Of a DNA stretch of 64,000 bases, positions 8,828-18,433 are shown one piece after another (within the stretch, counting starts at the first letter, position 1; the number at the start of each line of letters is the position of its first letter). A program made the translations under genes and the position numbers. The notes below the pieces were generated by a model. That model was not told the DNA's origin, did not search any database, and saw only the letters and a list, made by a program, of their open reading frames with translations. This DNA is from CAG-411 sp050875145 (lineage in GTDB: Bacteria > Bacillota > Clostridia > Lachnospirales > Lachnospiraceae): assembly GCA_050875145.1 (NCBI GenBank), contig JBNMLH010000003.1, positions 124,001 through 188,000 of the forward strand. The letters run 5' to 3'.

Positions 8828-10513
8828 CTACCGCATTTGTATTGGGCTATATTTCTTTCGTATTGCTTCATATACACGTAACCCATCCATGGCCGCCGAT
8901 GTGATACCACCCGCATAACCTGCACCTTCTCCACAAGGGTATACCCCTTGTATACTTCCTTCCAGATTGTCATTGCGTTTGATACGGACTGGAGAGGATG
9001 TTCGTGTCTCCACACCAGACAAAATCACATCTGGAGCAGAAAAACCTTTTATTCTTTTTCCAAACTGTTCTATTCCTTCCTCTAACGTCTCACATACAAA
9101 ATCTGGCAAACATCTTTTTAAATTTCCAAATGAAACGTTTCCTTTGTGTACCGGAACAATACTGCCAAATGCCTCACTCTTTTTATTCTTTTTAAAATCT
9201 CCAAACAATTGCACTGGTACTTTTCCATTTCCCTCTTTATAAGCCAGCTTTTCCCACTTTCTTTGGAATTCCACCCCCGCCAGTACATCTTCTGATGCAA
9301 AATCCTCTGGGACTACATTTACTACCAACGCACTATTGGCATTGGCTTCACTTCGGTCATGATTGCTCATTCCGTTTACCACCAAGCTCTCACATTCCGA
9401 AGACGCATTCACTACATATCCTCCTGGACACATACAAAAAGAAAACACATTTCTTCCGTTCTCTGCCTGATACGTCAATTTATAATCTGCTGCTGGCAAT
9501 ATGCCTGCTAATTCTCCATATTGATTTTTATCAATATCTGATTGTTTATGTTCTACACGAACTCCAATCGCAAAGGGCTTCTTTTCCATATACATTCCCT
9601 TATCATGCAAAACCTGAAATGTATCTCTTGCACTATGCCCTATCGCAAGTACCGCAACCTCTGTATTCAGCCATTCCTGTCCATTAATCTCAATCGCACT
9701 CAGCTTTCCCTGTTCATTTGTCCGAAAATTGGTTACCTTTGATTCAAAACGGATCTCTCCACCATGCTTTTCAATGTCCAGTCTAATATTTTTCACAATA
9801 TTACAAAGTGCATCTGTTCCAATATGTGGTTTCTGCAAATATAAAATTTCTTTATCCGCACCATGCTCTACAAATACTTCCAAAACTTTACGATTTCGAC
9901 CACTGGGATCTTTGACTGTTGTATTGAGTTTTCCATCCGAAAAAGTTCCAGCACCGCCTTCTCCAAACTGAACATTACTGTCTGTCTTTAAAATCCCCTG
10001 CTCCCAAAATTGGCATACATCTTCCATTCTCTGTTCTACCTTTTTCCCTCGCTCTAGCACAATAGGACGATACCCAGCCTTTGCAAGTTCTAAAGCACAA
10101 AACATCCCTGCTGGTCCAAAACCAATCACTACAGGACGATAGTTTTGTTTTTGCTCTCCCGTTTTCGGCGGTTTATACACTATCTCCTCAGCCTTCTTAA
10201 ACCGTTTCTTTTTGTCCTTTAACAACAATTTCTTTTCAAGCTCACCTTTTAGCTGTATATCTACACAATAATTATAGTAAATTTCCTGCTTTTTTCTTGC
10301 ATCAATAGAACGCTTTACAATAAAAATTTTTTCAATATCATTTTTTCCGCATCGAAACATTTTTTCTGCTTTTTTCCGAATCAGACCTTCTTCCTGTTTT
10401 CCATAAATTTCTTTCCATGTAAAACAATCTATCTTTTGTTTATTCGTATGATAAAATTCGCTGATATTTATTTTTATCTGAGATATTCTTAACACTATCT
10501 TTCCTACTTTCAT
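8828..10513 (-). CDS. COG2509-type FAD-dependent oxidoreductase
   Basis: A 561-residue flavoprotein of the uncharacterised FAD-dependent dehydrogenase group. About 95 residues of N-terminal domain precede the dinucleotide-binding motif (VIGFGPAGMFCALELA, near 130). Further signatures are QFGEGGAGTFSDGKL, LAIGHSARDTF, and a C-terminal GEGAGYAGGITSAAMDG flavin motif. No membrane segment. Its ATG overlaps the upstream flavoprotein stop by four bases, so the two are coupled and perhaps functionally related. The substrate is unknown. Confidence 0.85.
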   Translation of the reverse strand: MKVGKIVLRISQIKINISEFYHTNKQKIDCFTWKEIYGKQEEGLIRKKAEKMFRCGKNDIEKIFIVKRSIDARKKQEIYYNYCVDIQLKGELEKKLLLKDKKKRFKKAEEIVYKPPKTGEQKQNYRPVVIGFGPAGMFCALELAKAGYRPIVLERGKKVEQRMEDVCQFWEQGILKTDSNVQFGEGGAGTFSDGKLNTTVKDPSGRNRKVLEVFVEHGADKEILYLQKPHIGTDALCNIVKNIRLDIEKHGGEIRFESKVTNFRTNEQGKLSAIEINGQEWLNTEVAVLAIGHSARDTFQVLHDKGMYMEKKPFAIGVRVEHKQSDIDKNQYGELAGILPAADYKLTYQAENGRNVFSFCMCPGGYVVNASSECESLVVNGMSNHDRSEANANSALVVNVVPEDFASEDVLAGVEFQRKWEKLAYKEGNGKVPVQLFGDFKKNKKSEAFGSIVPVHKGNVSFGNLKRCLPDFVCETLEEGIEQFGKRIKGFSAPDVILSGVETRTSSPVRIKRNDNLEGSIQGVYPCGEGAGYAGGITSAAMDGLRVYEAIRKKYSPIQMR

Positions 10514-11733
10514 TTACAAATCGCAGTGGATGCCAAGTAAGCAGAGCTCCAACACCACTGTAAATTATAGCCACCACAAATACCATCCACATCCATAATC
10601 TCTCCGGTAAAATACAACCCTTTCACTATTTTAGATTCCATCGTCATTTCATCAATTTCCTTAGTATCCACTCCCCCTGCTGTTACCTGTGCATGTTCAA
10701 ATCCGTTCGTTCCAATAATCTGTGTTTTCATACCCTTTAATGTATTTACCAACTGCTTTATCTGCATTTCATTAACTTTATTTGCTTTTTGTTTAGCTCG
10801 AATACCGCTTTTATGTAGCACTAACTGAATCAGTTTTTTATTTAGCAATCCAATCAATGCCTGCTCTGCTGAGATTTCATTTCTGGAAAATCTGCTTCTG
10901 CACATTTCATCCAGTTCTGTTTTAGAAAATGCTGGCATAAAATCAATTTTTGTATATACCGACTTTTCTTCCTCAATAGCTCTAGCAGCATAACGACTAA
11001 TCTGAAACACAGGAATGCCCGATATACCATAATTCGTAAGTTGTAATTCCCCTGTGTCTTCCGCAATTGCCTGTTCTATAGTTTCTATATATAATGTTAC
11101 TTTCGCTTGTATACGAACTCCAGCAACGTTTTCATAAAAGTCCTCCCTACATTTTAATCCAATCAAGGCAGGAACTGGTGCAATAATCTTATGTCCCATC
11201 TGCTTTGCCAAAACGTAACCGCTTCCATCAGAACCAAGTTTAGGTGATGCCTTACCACCAGCCGCAAGAACAAGTTTCTCACTTTGATAAGAGGCCTGCT
11301 CGGTCAGAATACAAAATTTTCCGTTCTTTTTTTGCTGTATCTGAACAACCTTTTCATAGCACACCTGAACGTTCCTCTTTTTTATTTCCATCTCAAGAAC
11401 CTCTACAAATGCAACTGCTTGCTCTGAATAGGGGTAAATATACCCTTGTTTTTCTTTTGGTGTGATACCTAATTCCTCAAAAAAAGCAATCGCTTCTTTA
11501 TAACAAAATGCGGACAGCCCATATTGATAGAAACCATTATTTTCACTGCGATAACAAGCTTCTGTCTGGTTCTTATTTGTATAGTTACATTTTCCATTTC
11601 CCGTTGCTAACAGTTTCTTTCCAATTTGCTTTTTTTGTTCAAATAATAGAACGCGCTTTCCAGCTCTTGCACACATAACTGCTGTAACCAGACCTGATGC
11701 ACCACCACCAACAATTATTACATCTGTCTGCAT
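10510..11733 (-). CDS. HI0933/BaiN-family flavoprotein (paralogue 1)
   Basis: A 407-residue NAD(P)/FAD-dependent oxidoreductase of the HI0933 (aminoacetone oxidase/BaiN) family. The N-terminal GGGASGLVTAVMCARAG binds FAD, ATGNGKCNYTN is the family signature, and GEIMDVDGICGGYNLQWCWSSA is the C-terminal flavin-contact motif. Start: the ATG at 11733 begins right before the FAD motif; a TTG at 11766 would add 11 residues. The window has a second copy at 50.2 kb inside a conserved cmk-ispH cluster. This one is coupled to the COG2509-type gene, so it is the accessory copy. Confidence 0.85.
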   Translation of the reverse strand: MQTDVIIVGGGASGLVTAVMCARAGKRVLLFEQKKQIGKKLLATGNGKCNYTNKNQTEACYRSENNGFYQYGLSAFCYKEAIAFFEELGITPKEKQGYIYPYSEQAVAFVEVLEMEIKKRNVQVCYEKVVQIQQKKNGKFCILTEQASYQSEKLVLAAGGKASPKLGSDGSGYVLAKQMGHKIIAPVPALIGLKCREDFYENVAGVRIQAKVTLYIETIEQAIAEDTGELQLTNYGISGIPVFQISRYAARAIEEEKSVYTKIDFMPAFSKTELDEMCRSRFSRNEISAEQALIGLLNKKLIQLVLHKSGIRAKQKANKVNEMQIKQLVNTLKGMKTQIIGTNGFEHAQVTAGGVDTKEIDEMTMESKIVKGLYFTGEIMDVDGICGGYNLQWCWSSAYLASTAICK

Positions 11734-11900
11734 AGAAAAAATACCGCCTTTCTCTGTATTGAACAATTTTCCTGACTATTTTACATTGTATCGTCATACG
11801 CCTAAGAATGCAAGTCCTACTTTTTCTTCTATGCTTCTCTTTATACAATTGAAGAGTTTCTTCCTTACCTCTACACATCATAAATGTTTTTTATTACGAC

Positions 11901-12515
11901 TTAACTGGAGTAATCCTCCAAAATACTGTAAAGCTCCGCTTCATCCTTTACATAAATCCCTTCCATTAATTTATTTTTTTCTTCTTCACTTAAAGACTCT
12001 ATAAATATTCCCGTCTGCTCATAGCGTTTTTCCCACTTTGAGTCATAAATAACCACTTCATTATTTTCTACTACTAATAAATACTGGTATTTTTGTTTTG
12101 GATTATACACCTTTTTTATCTGAATATAATCAGAGGAAAAAGACAACAGGTCATATGCTGTCAATCCTTTTTCCTGTTCCTCACTTGGCGGCTCTGCTAA
12201 ATAATCCTGTAAATACCTCTGTAACTCCTCCCTGTTCCATCCTACAAAAACCGCAGCAATCTTTCCTGTTTCTTCCCACTTTTCATTTGTATTTTTATCA
12301 TAATAGTTACAAGTAAACTCCGCCCCAGGCTCCAATACCATTGCCTGATTTGTTCCAACTGACACTGTTTCCTTTTTCCTTTCCTCTTCTTGCTCTAATT
12401 TTAACTGTTCCAACTTTCTTTGTTCATAACTTTTATATCCAAAGTAAAATACAAGCTGAAACAAAATGCAACATACACTAATTATGCTTATATATAAATA
12501 TGCTTTTTTTCTCAT
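11901..12515 (-). CDS. Membrane-anchored BofC-like protein
   Basis: 204 residues. A single N-terminal membrane helix (about 5-27) is followed by a charged coiled segment (30-50) and an extracytoplasmic domain. The end reads TGIFIESLSEEEKNKLMEGIYVKDEAELYSILEDYSS, a pattern I associate with the BofC C-terminal domain and related clostridial spore proteins. BofC in Bacillus inhibits the SpoIVB protease in forespore signalling; whether this one does so is inference. GGAGAGAGG precedes the ATG. Stands alone between two flavoprotein genes and the flippase. Confidence 0.55.
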   Translation of the reverse strand: MRKKAYLYISIISVCCILFQLVFYFGYKSYEQRKLEQLKLEQEEERKKETVSVGTNQAMVLEPGAEFTCNYYDKNTNEKWEETGKIAAVFVGWNREELQRYLQDYLAEPPSEEQEKGLTAYDLLSFSSDYIQIKKVYNPKQKYQYLLVVENNEVVIYDSKWEKRYEQTGIFIESLSEEEKNKLMEGIYVKDEAELYSILEDYSS

Positions 12516-12631
12516 TGCCTCTCTCCTTTAAAACAAAAATCCCAACTTCTCTTTTTTGTAATGATTTCCATTTTTTTTAATTTTATACACCTATATATTT
12601 ATAATAATGCAAAATTGTACCCCAAAAAACA

Positions 12632-12682
12632 AAAATGCCTCAAAAATATTCCTCTTAACAAAGAATACTTTTGAAGCATTTT
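12632..12682 (-). terminator. Intrinsic terminator of the yqfC-to-flippase operon
   Basis: A 20-base stem (AAAATGCTTCAAAAGTATTC on the minus strand with its partner, two G-U pairs), an 11-base loop and a following T-rich run, 14 bases beyond the flippase stop. Confidence 0.75.
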
Positions 12683-12695
12683 ATTTCTAATCTAC

Positions 12696-14345
12696 TTAAA
12701 TAAGATGTAACTTTTTAGCAACGGAATATAAAGTTCGTCCCATCGGCATTTCAATTAATTCTTCTTCATTTACCGTCTTTAAAACCATCAAAGCAACAAA
12801 ATATACCACTGCTGCCACGCAAATTGCAAGCAATGTACAAATTGCGTTTCTCACATATGAACCTGTAAAACCGAATAATAAGTTTAACAACTTATATGCT
12901 GCAATACAGCATCCGCCCATAAATAGGGCTGCAATTGCAGGCAATACAAAAGTTGTTTTTACCTCCTGCTTGTAATTCAATGCCTTTCCAACAGAACGCC
13001 AGTTTAATATACACACAAGAAGAGGGAATGTCACATCACCCACAATCAATGCATACACACCTAAATTTGTAAACTGTAGCAAAGAATACACCAAAATTAC
13101 ATGTACAATTAAAGAAATTGCAGAATGTACAACTGGCAAACTCATGTGATTTAAGGCTTGTAATACGCCAGTTGTTACCGTAGACAATGCATAAAAAATA
13201 AGCGAAAGTGATCCAAACAACAACATATTACTAGCAACTGCTCGATATGTTATCAAACGCGGAAACAACAACATATTAATAGGTGTTGCTAATACAGCTA
13301 AACCGATTGCACAAGGAAATGCCAGCAACATATTAAATTTTATAACTGTTTTTACCTTATGCTTTACCTCTGACATATCTCCTTTTGTATAAGAAGATAC
13401 AATACTTGGATTAATCGAAGTTCCCATAGCAGTAGCAATTCCCAGTGGAACACTAATCAACACATTATATTGACCTGTAAAAGCTCCAATCAAGCGTTCT
13501 ACAACATTTTCTTCCATCCCCCTTGCTTTCATTACATTTCCAAAAATAGAAGTATCTACAAGACCACTGATCTGATATACAGTCTGACTTAAAATAACCG
13601 GTATTACTGTAATAAATAAAATGCGATAGATTGCCTTATTACTATCTACCGGATTGGGATCTGATGCCATCTTTCTCTTAAAAACAGGTCGGTTAAGCAT
13701 ATACACACCAATCATAAAAATCAAAGCTACAAGTGCCCCCGAAAATGTACCTACTGTACTTCCCGTTGCTCCAAAGACTGCTTTGTTGCTAGGATTTTTA
13801 CACATTGCTATAAATGCATAGGCAGCTACACAACTGATTACCGCATTTATAATCTGTTCCAACACCTGAGAAACAGCCGTTGGAACCATTGTGTTATGTC
13901 CTTGAAAAAAACCTCGTAGCACACCTAAGATTGCTACGCAAAAAATAGTAGGTGCTAAAACTCGCAAAGGCATAGCCGCTCTGGATAGTCCCATAAATTT
14001 TGCAAAAAAGTCCGCTCCAAAATAAATCGTTCCGCCAACAACAGCACCAATTATTGTTGCAAAAATCAACGCATTTATAAAAATCTTATGAGAGTTTTTA
14101 TACTGTCCCTGCACATTTTTAGCCGCTACCATTCTCGATACCGCCAATGGTAGTCCATAGGATGATACAATCAATGCAATACTATATACTTTATACGCAC
14201 CACCATAAATTCCATTTCCTTCTTCTCCTAACAGATTGTTAAGCGGAATTCGGTACATCACTCCAATCATTCTCACAAGAATAGACGCTGCTGCCAAAAT
14301 GGTTCCTTGTTTTAAAATATCATTGGTTTTCTTCTTACTACTCAT
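12696..14345 (-). CDS. SpoVB/MurJ-type polysaccharide flippase
   Basis: A 549-residue polytopic protein with about 14 membrane helices, of the MOP (MATE-like) flippase superfamily. The N-terminal GTILAAASILVRMIGVMYRIPLNN and SYGLPLAVSRMVA segments are typical of the SpoVB/YtgP branch. It is expected to flip lipid-linked cell-wall precursors, either for spore cortex (SpoVB) or for general envelope work; the branch cannot be settled by eye. AAAGGA precedes the ATG. It ends the yqfC-yqfD-phoH-pgpH-like-ybeY run, 21 bases after ybeY, which favours a sporulation or envelope role. Confidence 0.85.
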   Translation of the reverse strand: MSSKKKTNDILKQGTILAAASILVRMIGVMYRIPLNNLLGEEGNGIYGGAYKVYSIALIVSSYGLPLAVSRMVAAKNVQGQYKNSHKIFINALIFATIIGAVVGGTIYFGADFFAKFMGLSRAAMPLRVLAPTIFCVAILGVLRGFFQGHNTMVPTAVSQVLEQIINAVISCVAAYAFIAMCKNPSNKAVFGATGSTVGTFSGALVALIFMIGVYMLNRPVFKRKMASDPNPVDSNKAIYRILFITVIPVILSQTVYQISGLVDTSIFGNVMKARGMEENVVERLIGAFTGQYNVLISVPLGIATAMGTSINPSIVSSYTKGDMSEVKHKVKTVIKFNMLLAFPCAIGLAVLATPINMLLFPRLITYRAVASNMLLFGSLSLIFYALSTVTTGVLQALNHMSLPVVHSAISLIVHVILVYSLLQFTNLGVYALIVGDVTFPLLVCILNWRSVGKALNYKQEVKTTFVLPAIAALFMGGCCIAAYKLLNLLFGFTGSYVRNAICTLLAICVAAVVYFVALMVLKTVNEEELIEMPMGRTLYSVAKKLHLI

Positions 14346-14366
14346 ATCTTTCCTTTCTTTTCTTTC

Positions 14367-14861
14367 TTAGCGGTAAAGCTGAAGTAAATCCATTATTTCT
14401 CTTTGCTTTCTCTCCATGACAATTCGTTCCTCTTCCTCCATGTGGTCATAACCACATAAATGTAACATACTGTGAGCAGTAAGGAAACCTAATTCCCTCT
14501 CAACAGAATGTCCAAACTCTTCTGCCTGCTCTATCACTCGATCAATCGAAATAATAATGTCTCCAAGCATCAATTCCCCTGTCTCTGGATGAAACAACAT
14601 TTCATCCTCCTCTACATGAGAAAAATCTCCCGGCTGTGTATAAGAAACCATAGGAAAGGATAATACATCCGTTGCCCTGTCAATCTGTCTATATTCTGCA
14701 TTAATTTGATGTATTTCTTCATTTGTAGTTATTATAATATTAATCTCTACCTCGTACGGACACTTCTCATAATCCAATACCTGTAAAATCACACGTTTCA
14801 TCAACGCTTCATAGTCGAAAGGAAACTGTTTGTCCGCTTCATACTCAAAATGAAAAGTCAT
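14367..14861 (-). CDS. ybeY: Endoribonuclease YbeY
   Basis: A 164-residue single-domain metal RNase needed for 16S rRNA 3'-end maturation and ribosome quality control. The zinc motif HSMLHLCGYDH (near 127-137) is intact, and ATDVLSFPM is the other family signature. I start at the ATG at 14861; the GTG upstream (14873) is itself part of the GAGGAG ribosome site. It keeps its usual place after phoH and the HD membrane protein; era, dgkA and cdd, which often follow in Bacilli, are absent. Confidence 0.94.
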   Translation of the reverse strand: MTFHFEYEADKQFPFDYEALMKRVILQVLDYEKCPYEVEINIIITTNEEIHQINAEYRQIDRATDVLSFPMVSYTQPGDFSHVEEDEMLFHPETGELMLGDIIISIDRVIEQAEEFGHSVERELGFLTAHSMLHLCGYDHMEEEERIVMERKQREIMDLLQLYR

Positions 14862-14884
14862 TTTTCTCCTCACTTTCTGTATTT

Positions 14885-16189
14885 TTAATTACTCATTTTC
14901 TGTTGCTTATTTTCTATCAATTCTATAAAGGCATTTAAAAGAATCCCATATTCTTTCAAAGTGAGTTCACTTTCCGCCAATGCACCTTTCTCCAATCTCA
15001 ATCGAAACACCTGCTTTACAACTTCTGTTGGTGCTACCTGTTTTTTCTGAATTTCCAATTGCTCTAACATAGAAATTACGCTATCTGCCAACATAACAAT
15101 ACTTCCTTCTCTCGTTTTTGCATGTTGCCTCACAACGCAATGCTCCTCCATAACATTCAACACGGTATCTGGAAAAGAGTATTCACTGGCAATCTCTCTA
15201 TTTCCTTTTATATAATCTTTTCCTTTCAACCTGCCAATTTCGTGATACAAACCACCAACATAAGCAAGCTGTGCATCTATCTTTGCCTCTCCTGCCGCAT
15301 ATTTTGCCAGATTTGCAACAGTCATACAATGTTTATATCGTCCCGGCAATTTTTCTTTCAATTGAACCTGTAAGGAAAAATCTTCTCGTTCCAATTGCTC
15401 TAATCGTAGCAACTCCTTTACCTGCTGATTTCTAGCATCACTTACCGCTTCTGAAGCAGTATTGCCTTCCTTCTCTGCATCTTCTTTTAGAAAGAAGCTC
15501 TTCATTCCTTCTTTTACAAAAGAAAGATTTCCCGATTTGCTAATTTCCATTAAGAACCAAGATACTACCATACTAAAAAAAATGACTAAGAAAAAAACAA
15601 ACTGACTAAGAACTGTTTCCAAAGAAAAAAAATTTTTCCAGACAAAATCACATTGACAAAGTAACACAATGGCATTGCAAAAGAAACCAATTCCTATAAC
15701 ATAACCTACATTTTCTTTTTTTCTCAAATATGGAAGCAGCAAGCACATTCCCGCCCCAATAAACACTATATAGCTAAACTGTATCATAGAATATCCACAA
15801 AGATAAGCGTAAAGTAAACTAAACAAGGACTGATACAGCATACCAATATATGGGTGTACTAAAATACTTACAATCCAGCCTCCCAACATCCATACTTCCT
15901 GTACATTCCAAATAGAACTAAGTAACACAGTTCCTAATGATACGATATAACAACAACTAAAATAAAAAAAACTACACGCATCACCTTTTTGCTTATCTCT
16001 ATGGTTCAATGCTATTATAAAAAAGCCCAGTATCGTCAAAACAATAACTATCAGTTTTCCATTTTTTAATTGTTCCGTTTTCCCCATTCCAACTAGAATA
16101 ACACATGTATAAACAAACAGCAAGATACCTGCCCATCTTCTTATGTATTCCTCCTTATTCGTTTTTGTCCTATTTGCGTCTCGTTCCAT
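14885..16189 (-). CDS. PgpH-like membrane HD protein, shortened and with HE in place of HD
   Basis: 434 residues: about seven membrane helices (19-215), a charged linker, then an HD-type domain (about 275-390). By position between phoH and ybeY it corresponds to PgpH (YqfF), the membrane c-di-AMP phosphodiesterase. PgpH is about 700 residues and has a large extracellular 7TMR-HDED domain; that domain is missing here. Putative metal ligands are H287, H316, H350 and D369. The central HD pair reads YHEIGR, so the aspartate is E317. Activity therefore cannot be assumed. The start overlaps the phoH end by 20 bases. Confidence 0.75.
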   Translation of the reverse strand: MERDANRTKTNKEEYIRRWAGILLFVYTCVILVGMGKTEQLKNGKLIVIVLTILGFFIIALNHRDKQKGDACSFFYFSCCYIVSLGTVLLSSIWNVQEVWMLGGWIVSILVHPYIGMLYQSLFSLLYAYLCGYSMIQFSYIVFIGAGMCLLLPYLRKKENVGYVIGIGFFCNAIVLLCQCDFVWKNFFSLETVLSQFVFFLVIFFSMVVSWFLMEISKSGNLSFVKEGMKSFFLKEDAEKEGNTASEAVSDARNQQVKELLRLEQLEREDFSLQVQLKEKLPGRYKHCMTVANLAKYAAGEAKIDAQLAYVGGLYHEIGRLKGKDYIKGNREIASEYSFPDTVLNVMEEHCVVRQHAKTREGSIVMLADSVISMLEQLEIQKKQVAPTEVVKQVFRLRLEKGALAESELTLKEYGILLNAFIELIENKQQKMSN

Positions 16190-17198
16190 CTCCTGCTTTT
16201 TTCACCGTCGCTTTCCCATTTTTGCCTTTTGTATGTCGATTTTTCTTATCTTCATAATCATCATATGCTTTTACGATTTTTTGCACTAACGGATGTCGAA
16301 CAACATCTTTGCTAGATAGATGACAAAATCCAATATCATCAATCTTTCCAAGCACTTTCAATGCCTCTTCCAATCCAGATTTCGCATCTTTTGGTAAATC
16401 CTTTTGGGTTAAATCACCTGTAACAATTACTTTTGAGCCAAACCCTATTCTTGTTAAAAACATTTTCATCTGTGCTGGCGTTGTATTTTGTGCCTCATCT
16501 AAAATAATAAAAGAATTGTCTAACGTTCTTCCTCGCATATAAGCCAACGGAGCAACCTCAATCAAACCTTTCTCCATATTTTTCATAAAGCTTTCAGGTC
16601 CCATAATCTGATGTAATGCATCATACAATGGTCTCAAATATGGATCAACTTTACTCTGCAAATCTCCCGGAAGAAATCCCAATTTCTCCCCTGCTTCAAT
16701 CGCAGGTCTTGTCATAATAATTTTTCCAACTTCATCATTTTTAAAGGCTGTAATTGCCATTGCCATTGCTAAATAGGTTTTTCCAGTTCCCGCAGGTCCC
16801 ACTCCAAATACAATCATTTTTTTTCTTATCTGATCGATATAATTTTTTTGCCCAATTGTTTTTGGCTTGATAGGTTTTCCTTGTATGGTATGACAAATCA
16901 CATCCCCATCAATTTCTACTATAGCACTTTCCTTATCTTCCATACTTAGTGCTAACGCATAATTTACATTTTGTTCTGTAATAACATTATCCCGTTTTGA
17001 TAATTCAATTAAATTCAAAAAAACACTTTTGGCTTTATCCACATTTTGTTTGTCACCAATTAACTTTATCTGTCCGTTCCGAGCCACAATCGTTACATTT
17101 AGTGTATGCTCAATCTGCTTTACATGCCTATCCAATTGTCCGCAAACATTTTGCTCATGTTCCACAGGCACCTCAATCATTATCTCCACTAAGCTCAT
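16170..17198 (-). CDS. phoH: PhoH-family ATPase (PhoH/YqfE-like)
   Basis: 342 residues. A short N-terminal KH-like region (about 10-75) precedes the PhoH ATPase with Walker A GPAGTGKTYLAMAMA near 135, the GEKLGFLPGDLQ signature, Walker B FIILDEAQNTTPAQMKMF near 233 and the SKVIVTGDLTQ sensor. A basic tail closes the protein. PhoH proteins are predicted RNA helicase-like or toxin-associated ATPases, and the chromosomal YqfE type is linked to rRNA maturation with YbeY. AGGAGG lies 6 bases before the ATG, inside the 3' end of yqfD (26-base overlap), so the genes are coupled. Confidence 0.93.
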   Translation of the reverse strand: MSLVEIMIEVPVEHEQNVCGQLDRHVKQIEHTLNVTIVARNGQIKLIGDKQNVDKAKSVFLNLIELSKRDNVITEQNVNYALALSMEDKESAIVEIDGDVICHTIQGKPIKPKTIGQKNYIDQIRKKMIVFGVGPAGTGKTYLAMAMAITAFKNDEVGKIIMTRPAIEAGEKLGFLPGDLQSKVDPYLRPLYDALHQIMGPESFMKNMEKGLIEVAPLAYMRGRTLDNSFIILDEAQNTTPAQMKMFLTRIGFGSKVIVTGDLTQKDLPKDAKSGLEEALKVLGKIDDIGFCHLSSKDVVRHPLVQKIVKAYDDYEDKKNRHTKGKNGKATVKKAGDGTRRK

Positions 17199-18423
17199 TG
17201 TCTTCCTCCTGACTCAACTCCTGAGCGGTAATTTCCTTATAAGTTGTTACCGGCTTTTCTATTACAAATTCTACCTGAAGCGAAACCTTATCCTTCTCGG
17301 TCTTATACTGCTCTCTCTTTTTTTCTATCGTCTGTTTCTGCTGTTTTGCTTTTTTCATATACTCCAGACTTTGCTCCTGTAAAATTTCTTTCGCCTGTTC
17401 CGGTGTATACCTTGCTTCTATTTCCTCATACTGTCGATAACAGGTCTGTCCGTAACTCAACGGTAAAACAAAGGATTTACTGACAGAAACATTACATACG
17501 TTAGCAATTATATCATATTTTTTTGCTTTATCAAAACCTTTCAGTGGATTTAGAAAATATATTTTTTTATTAAACACCTTTAGCTCTACTATTTTTTTCT
17601 CATAACCGGTATAATTTTTCACTTTATAAATTCGATCACACGTAAATGTAATACTTTTTGTCGTCCGCAACTGAATATCTCCATCTGCATGTACTGCTTT
17701 CTTTTTTTTCAAAGTTCCATCATCGTTTTGCAACCCTAATATCCCAGAAATCAGAATCTGCCCCCTTTTTACCTTGTCTCCCTTTTTTACAAAAGGAACG
17801 CCCTGTCTAGTTACAATATTGACAATCTTTCCCTTTTCCGGTGCAATCACATGACAGGCACTATCATCCAATGTTTTCTTTGTTGGAAGCCTTGTTTCTA
17901 CAATAGAAATCGATAGCTTTGTTCCTTCTAATTCAGCAGAAACCCATCCAATATTAGGATAACTGATACGAAGCTGCTCTTCAATATCCTGACAATTAAT
18001 CCTATGTATCGGAACCCCTGTATGTACCTGTATTGTACTTAAATAAGATAACAATTGTTCTTCCGTATAATATGACTGTCCCGTAAAAGAAATATCCCAT
18101 AAAAACAAACTAAGACCATACATAAGTATCATTCCCGAAACAAATCCCAAAATTACTCCCTTTTGTTTGCATATCTGATTGATAAAAAAAGGAAGTCCAA
18201 TGCGCTTTACAATCCACGGTCTAACTTTTGCTTTTCTTGCAATCTTTTTAATGAATCGAAAATCTGATAAATCCATGCAACAAAAATATTGATTATCCAC
18301 AGTATAAATATTCCACAAATAAATATTATGTCTCCGACATAAATTAAAAAATCTTTCTTGCGCTGCCCCTCTTAGTTCTACTAAAACATACCCTCTGCAC
18401 CACCTCATCATCCGTTTCCACAT
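17173..18423 (-). CDS. yqfD: Sporulation protein YqfD
   Basis: 416 residues. The N-terminal cytoplasmic region (about 1-90) is followed by one membrane helix (about 92-112), then a long extracytoplasmic domain with IPIHRIN-type and EKGKIVNIVTRQGVPFVKKGDKVKRGQ segments; the latter is a barrel-like loop common to the family. Glu/Lys-rich coiled ends complete it. YqfD is made in the mother cell under sigma-E in Bacillus and is needed for efficient sporulation in Clostridia. It sits 10 bases after yqfC, in the standard order. Confidence 0.9.
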   Translation of the reverse strand: MWKRMMRWCRGYVLVELRGAAQERFFNLCRRHNIYLWNIYTVDNQYFCCMDLSDFRFIKKIARKAKVRPWIVKRIGLPFFINQICKQKGVILGFVSGMILMYGLSLFLWDISFTGQSYYTEEQLLSYLSTIQVHTGVPIHRINCQDIEEQLRISYPNIGWVSAELEGTKLSISIVETRLPTKKTLDDSACHVIAPEKGKIVNIVTRQGVPFVKKGDKVKRGQILISGILGLQNDDGTLKKKKAVHADGDIQLRTTKSITFTCDRIYKVKNYTGYEKKIVELKVFNKKIYFLNPLKGFDKAKKYDIIANVCNVSVSKSFVLPLSYGQTCYRQYEEIEARYTPEQAKEILQEQSLEYMKKAKQQKQTIEKKREQYKTEKDKVSLQVEFVIEKPVTTYKEITAQELSQEEDNELSGDND

Positions 18424-18433
18424 AATACCCCTC

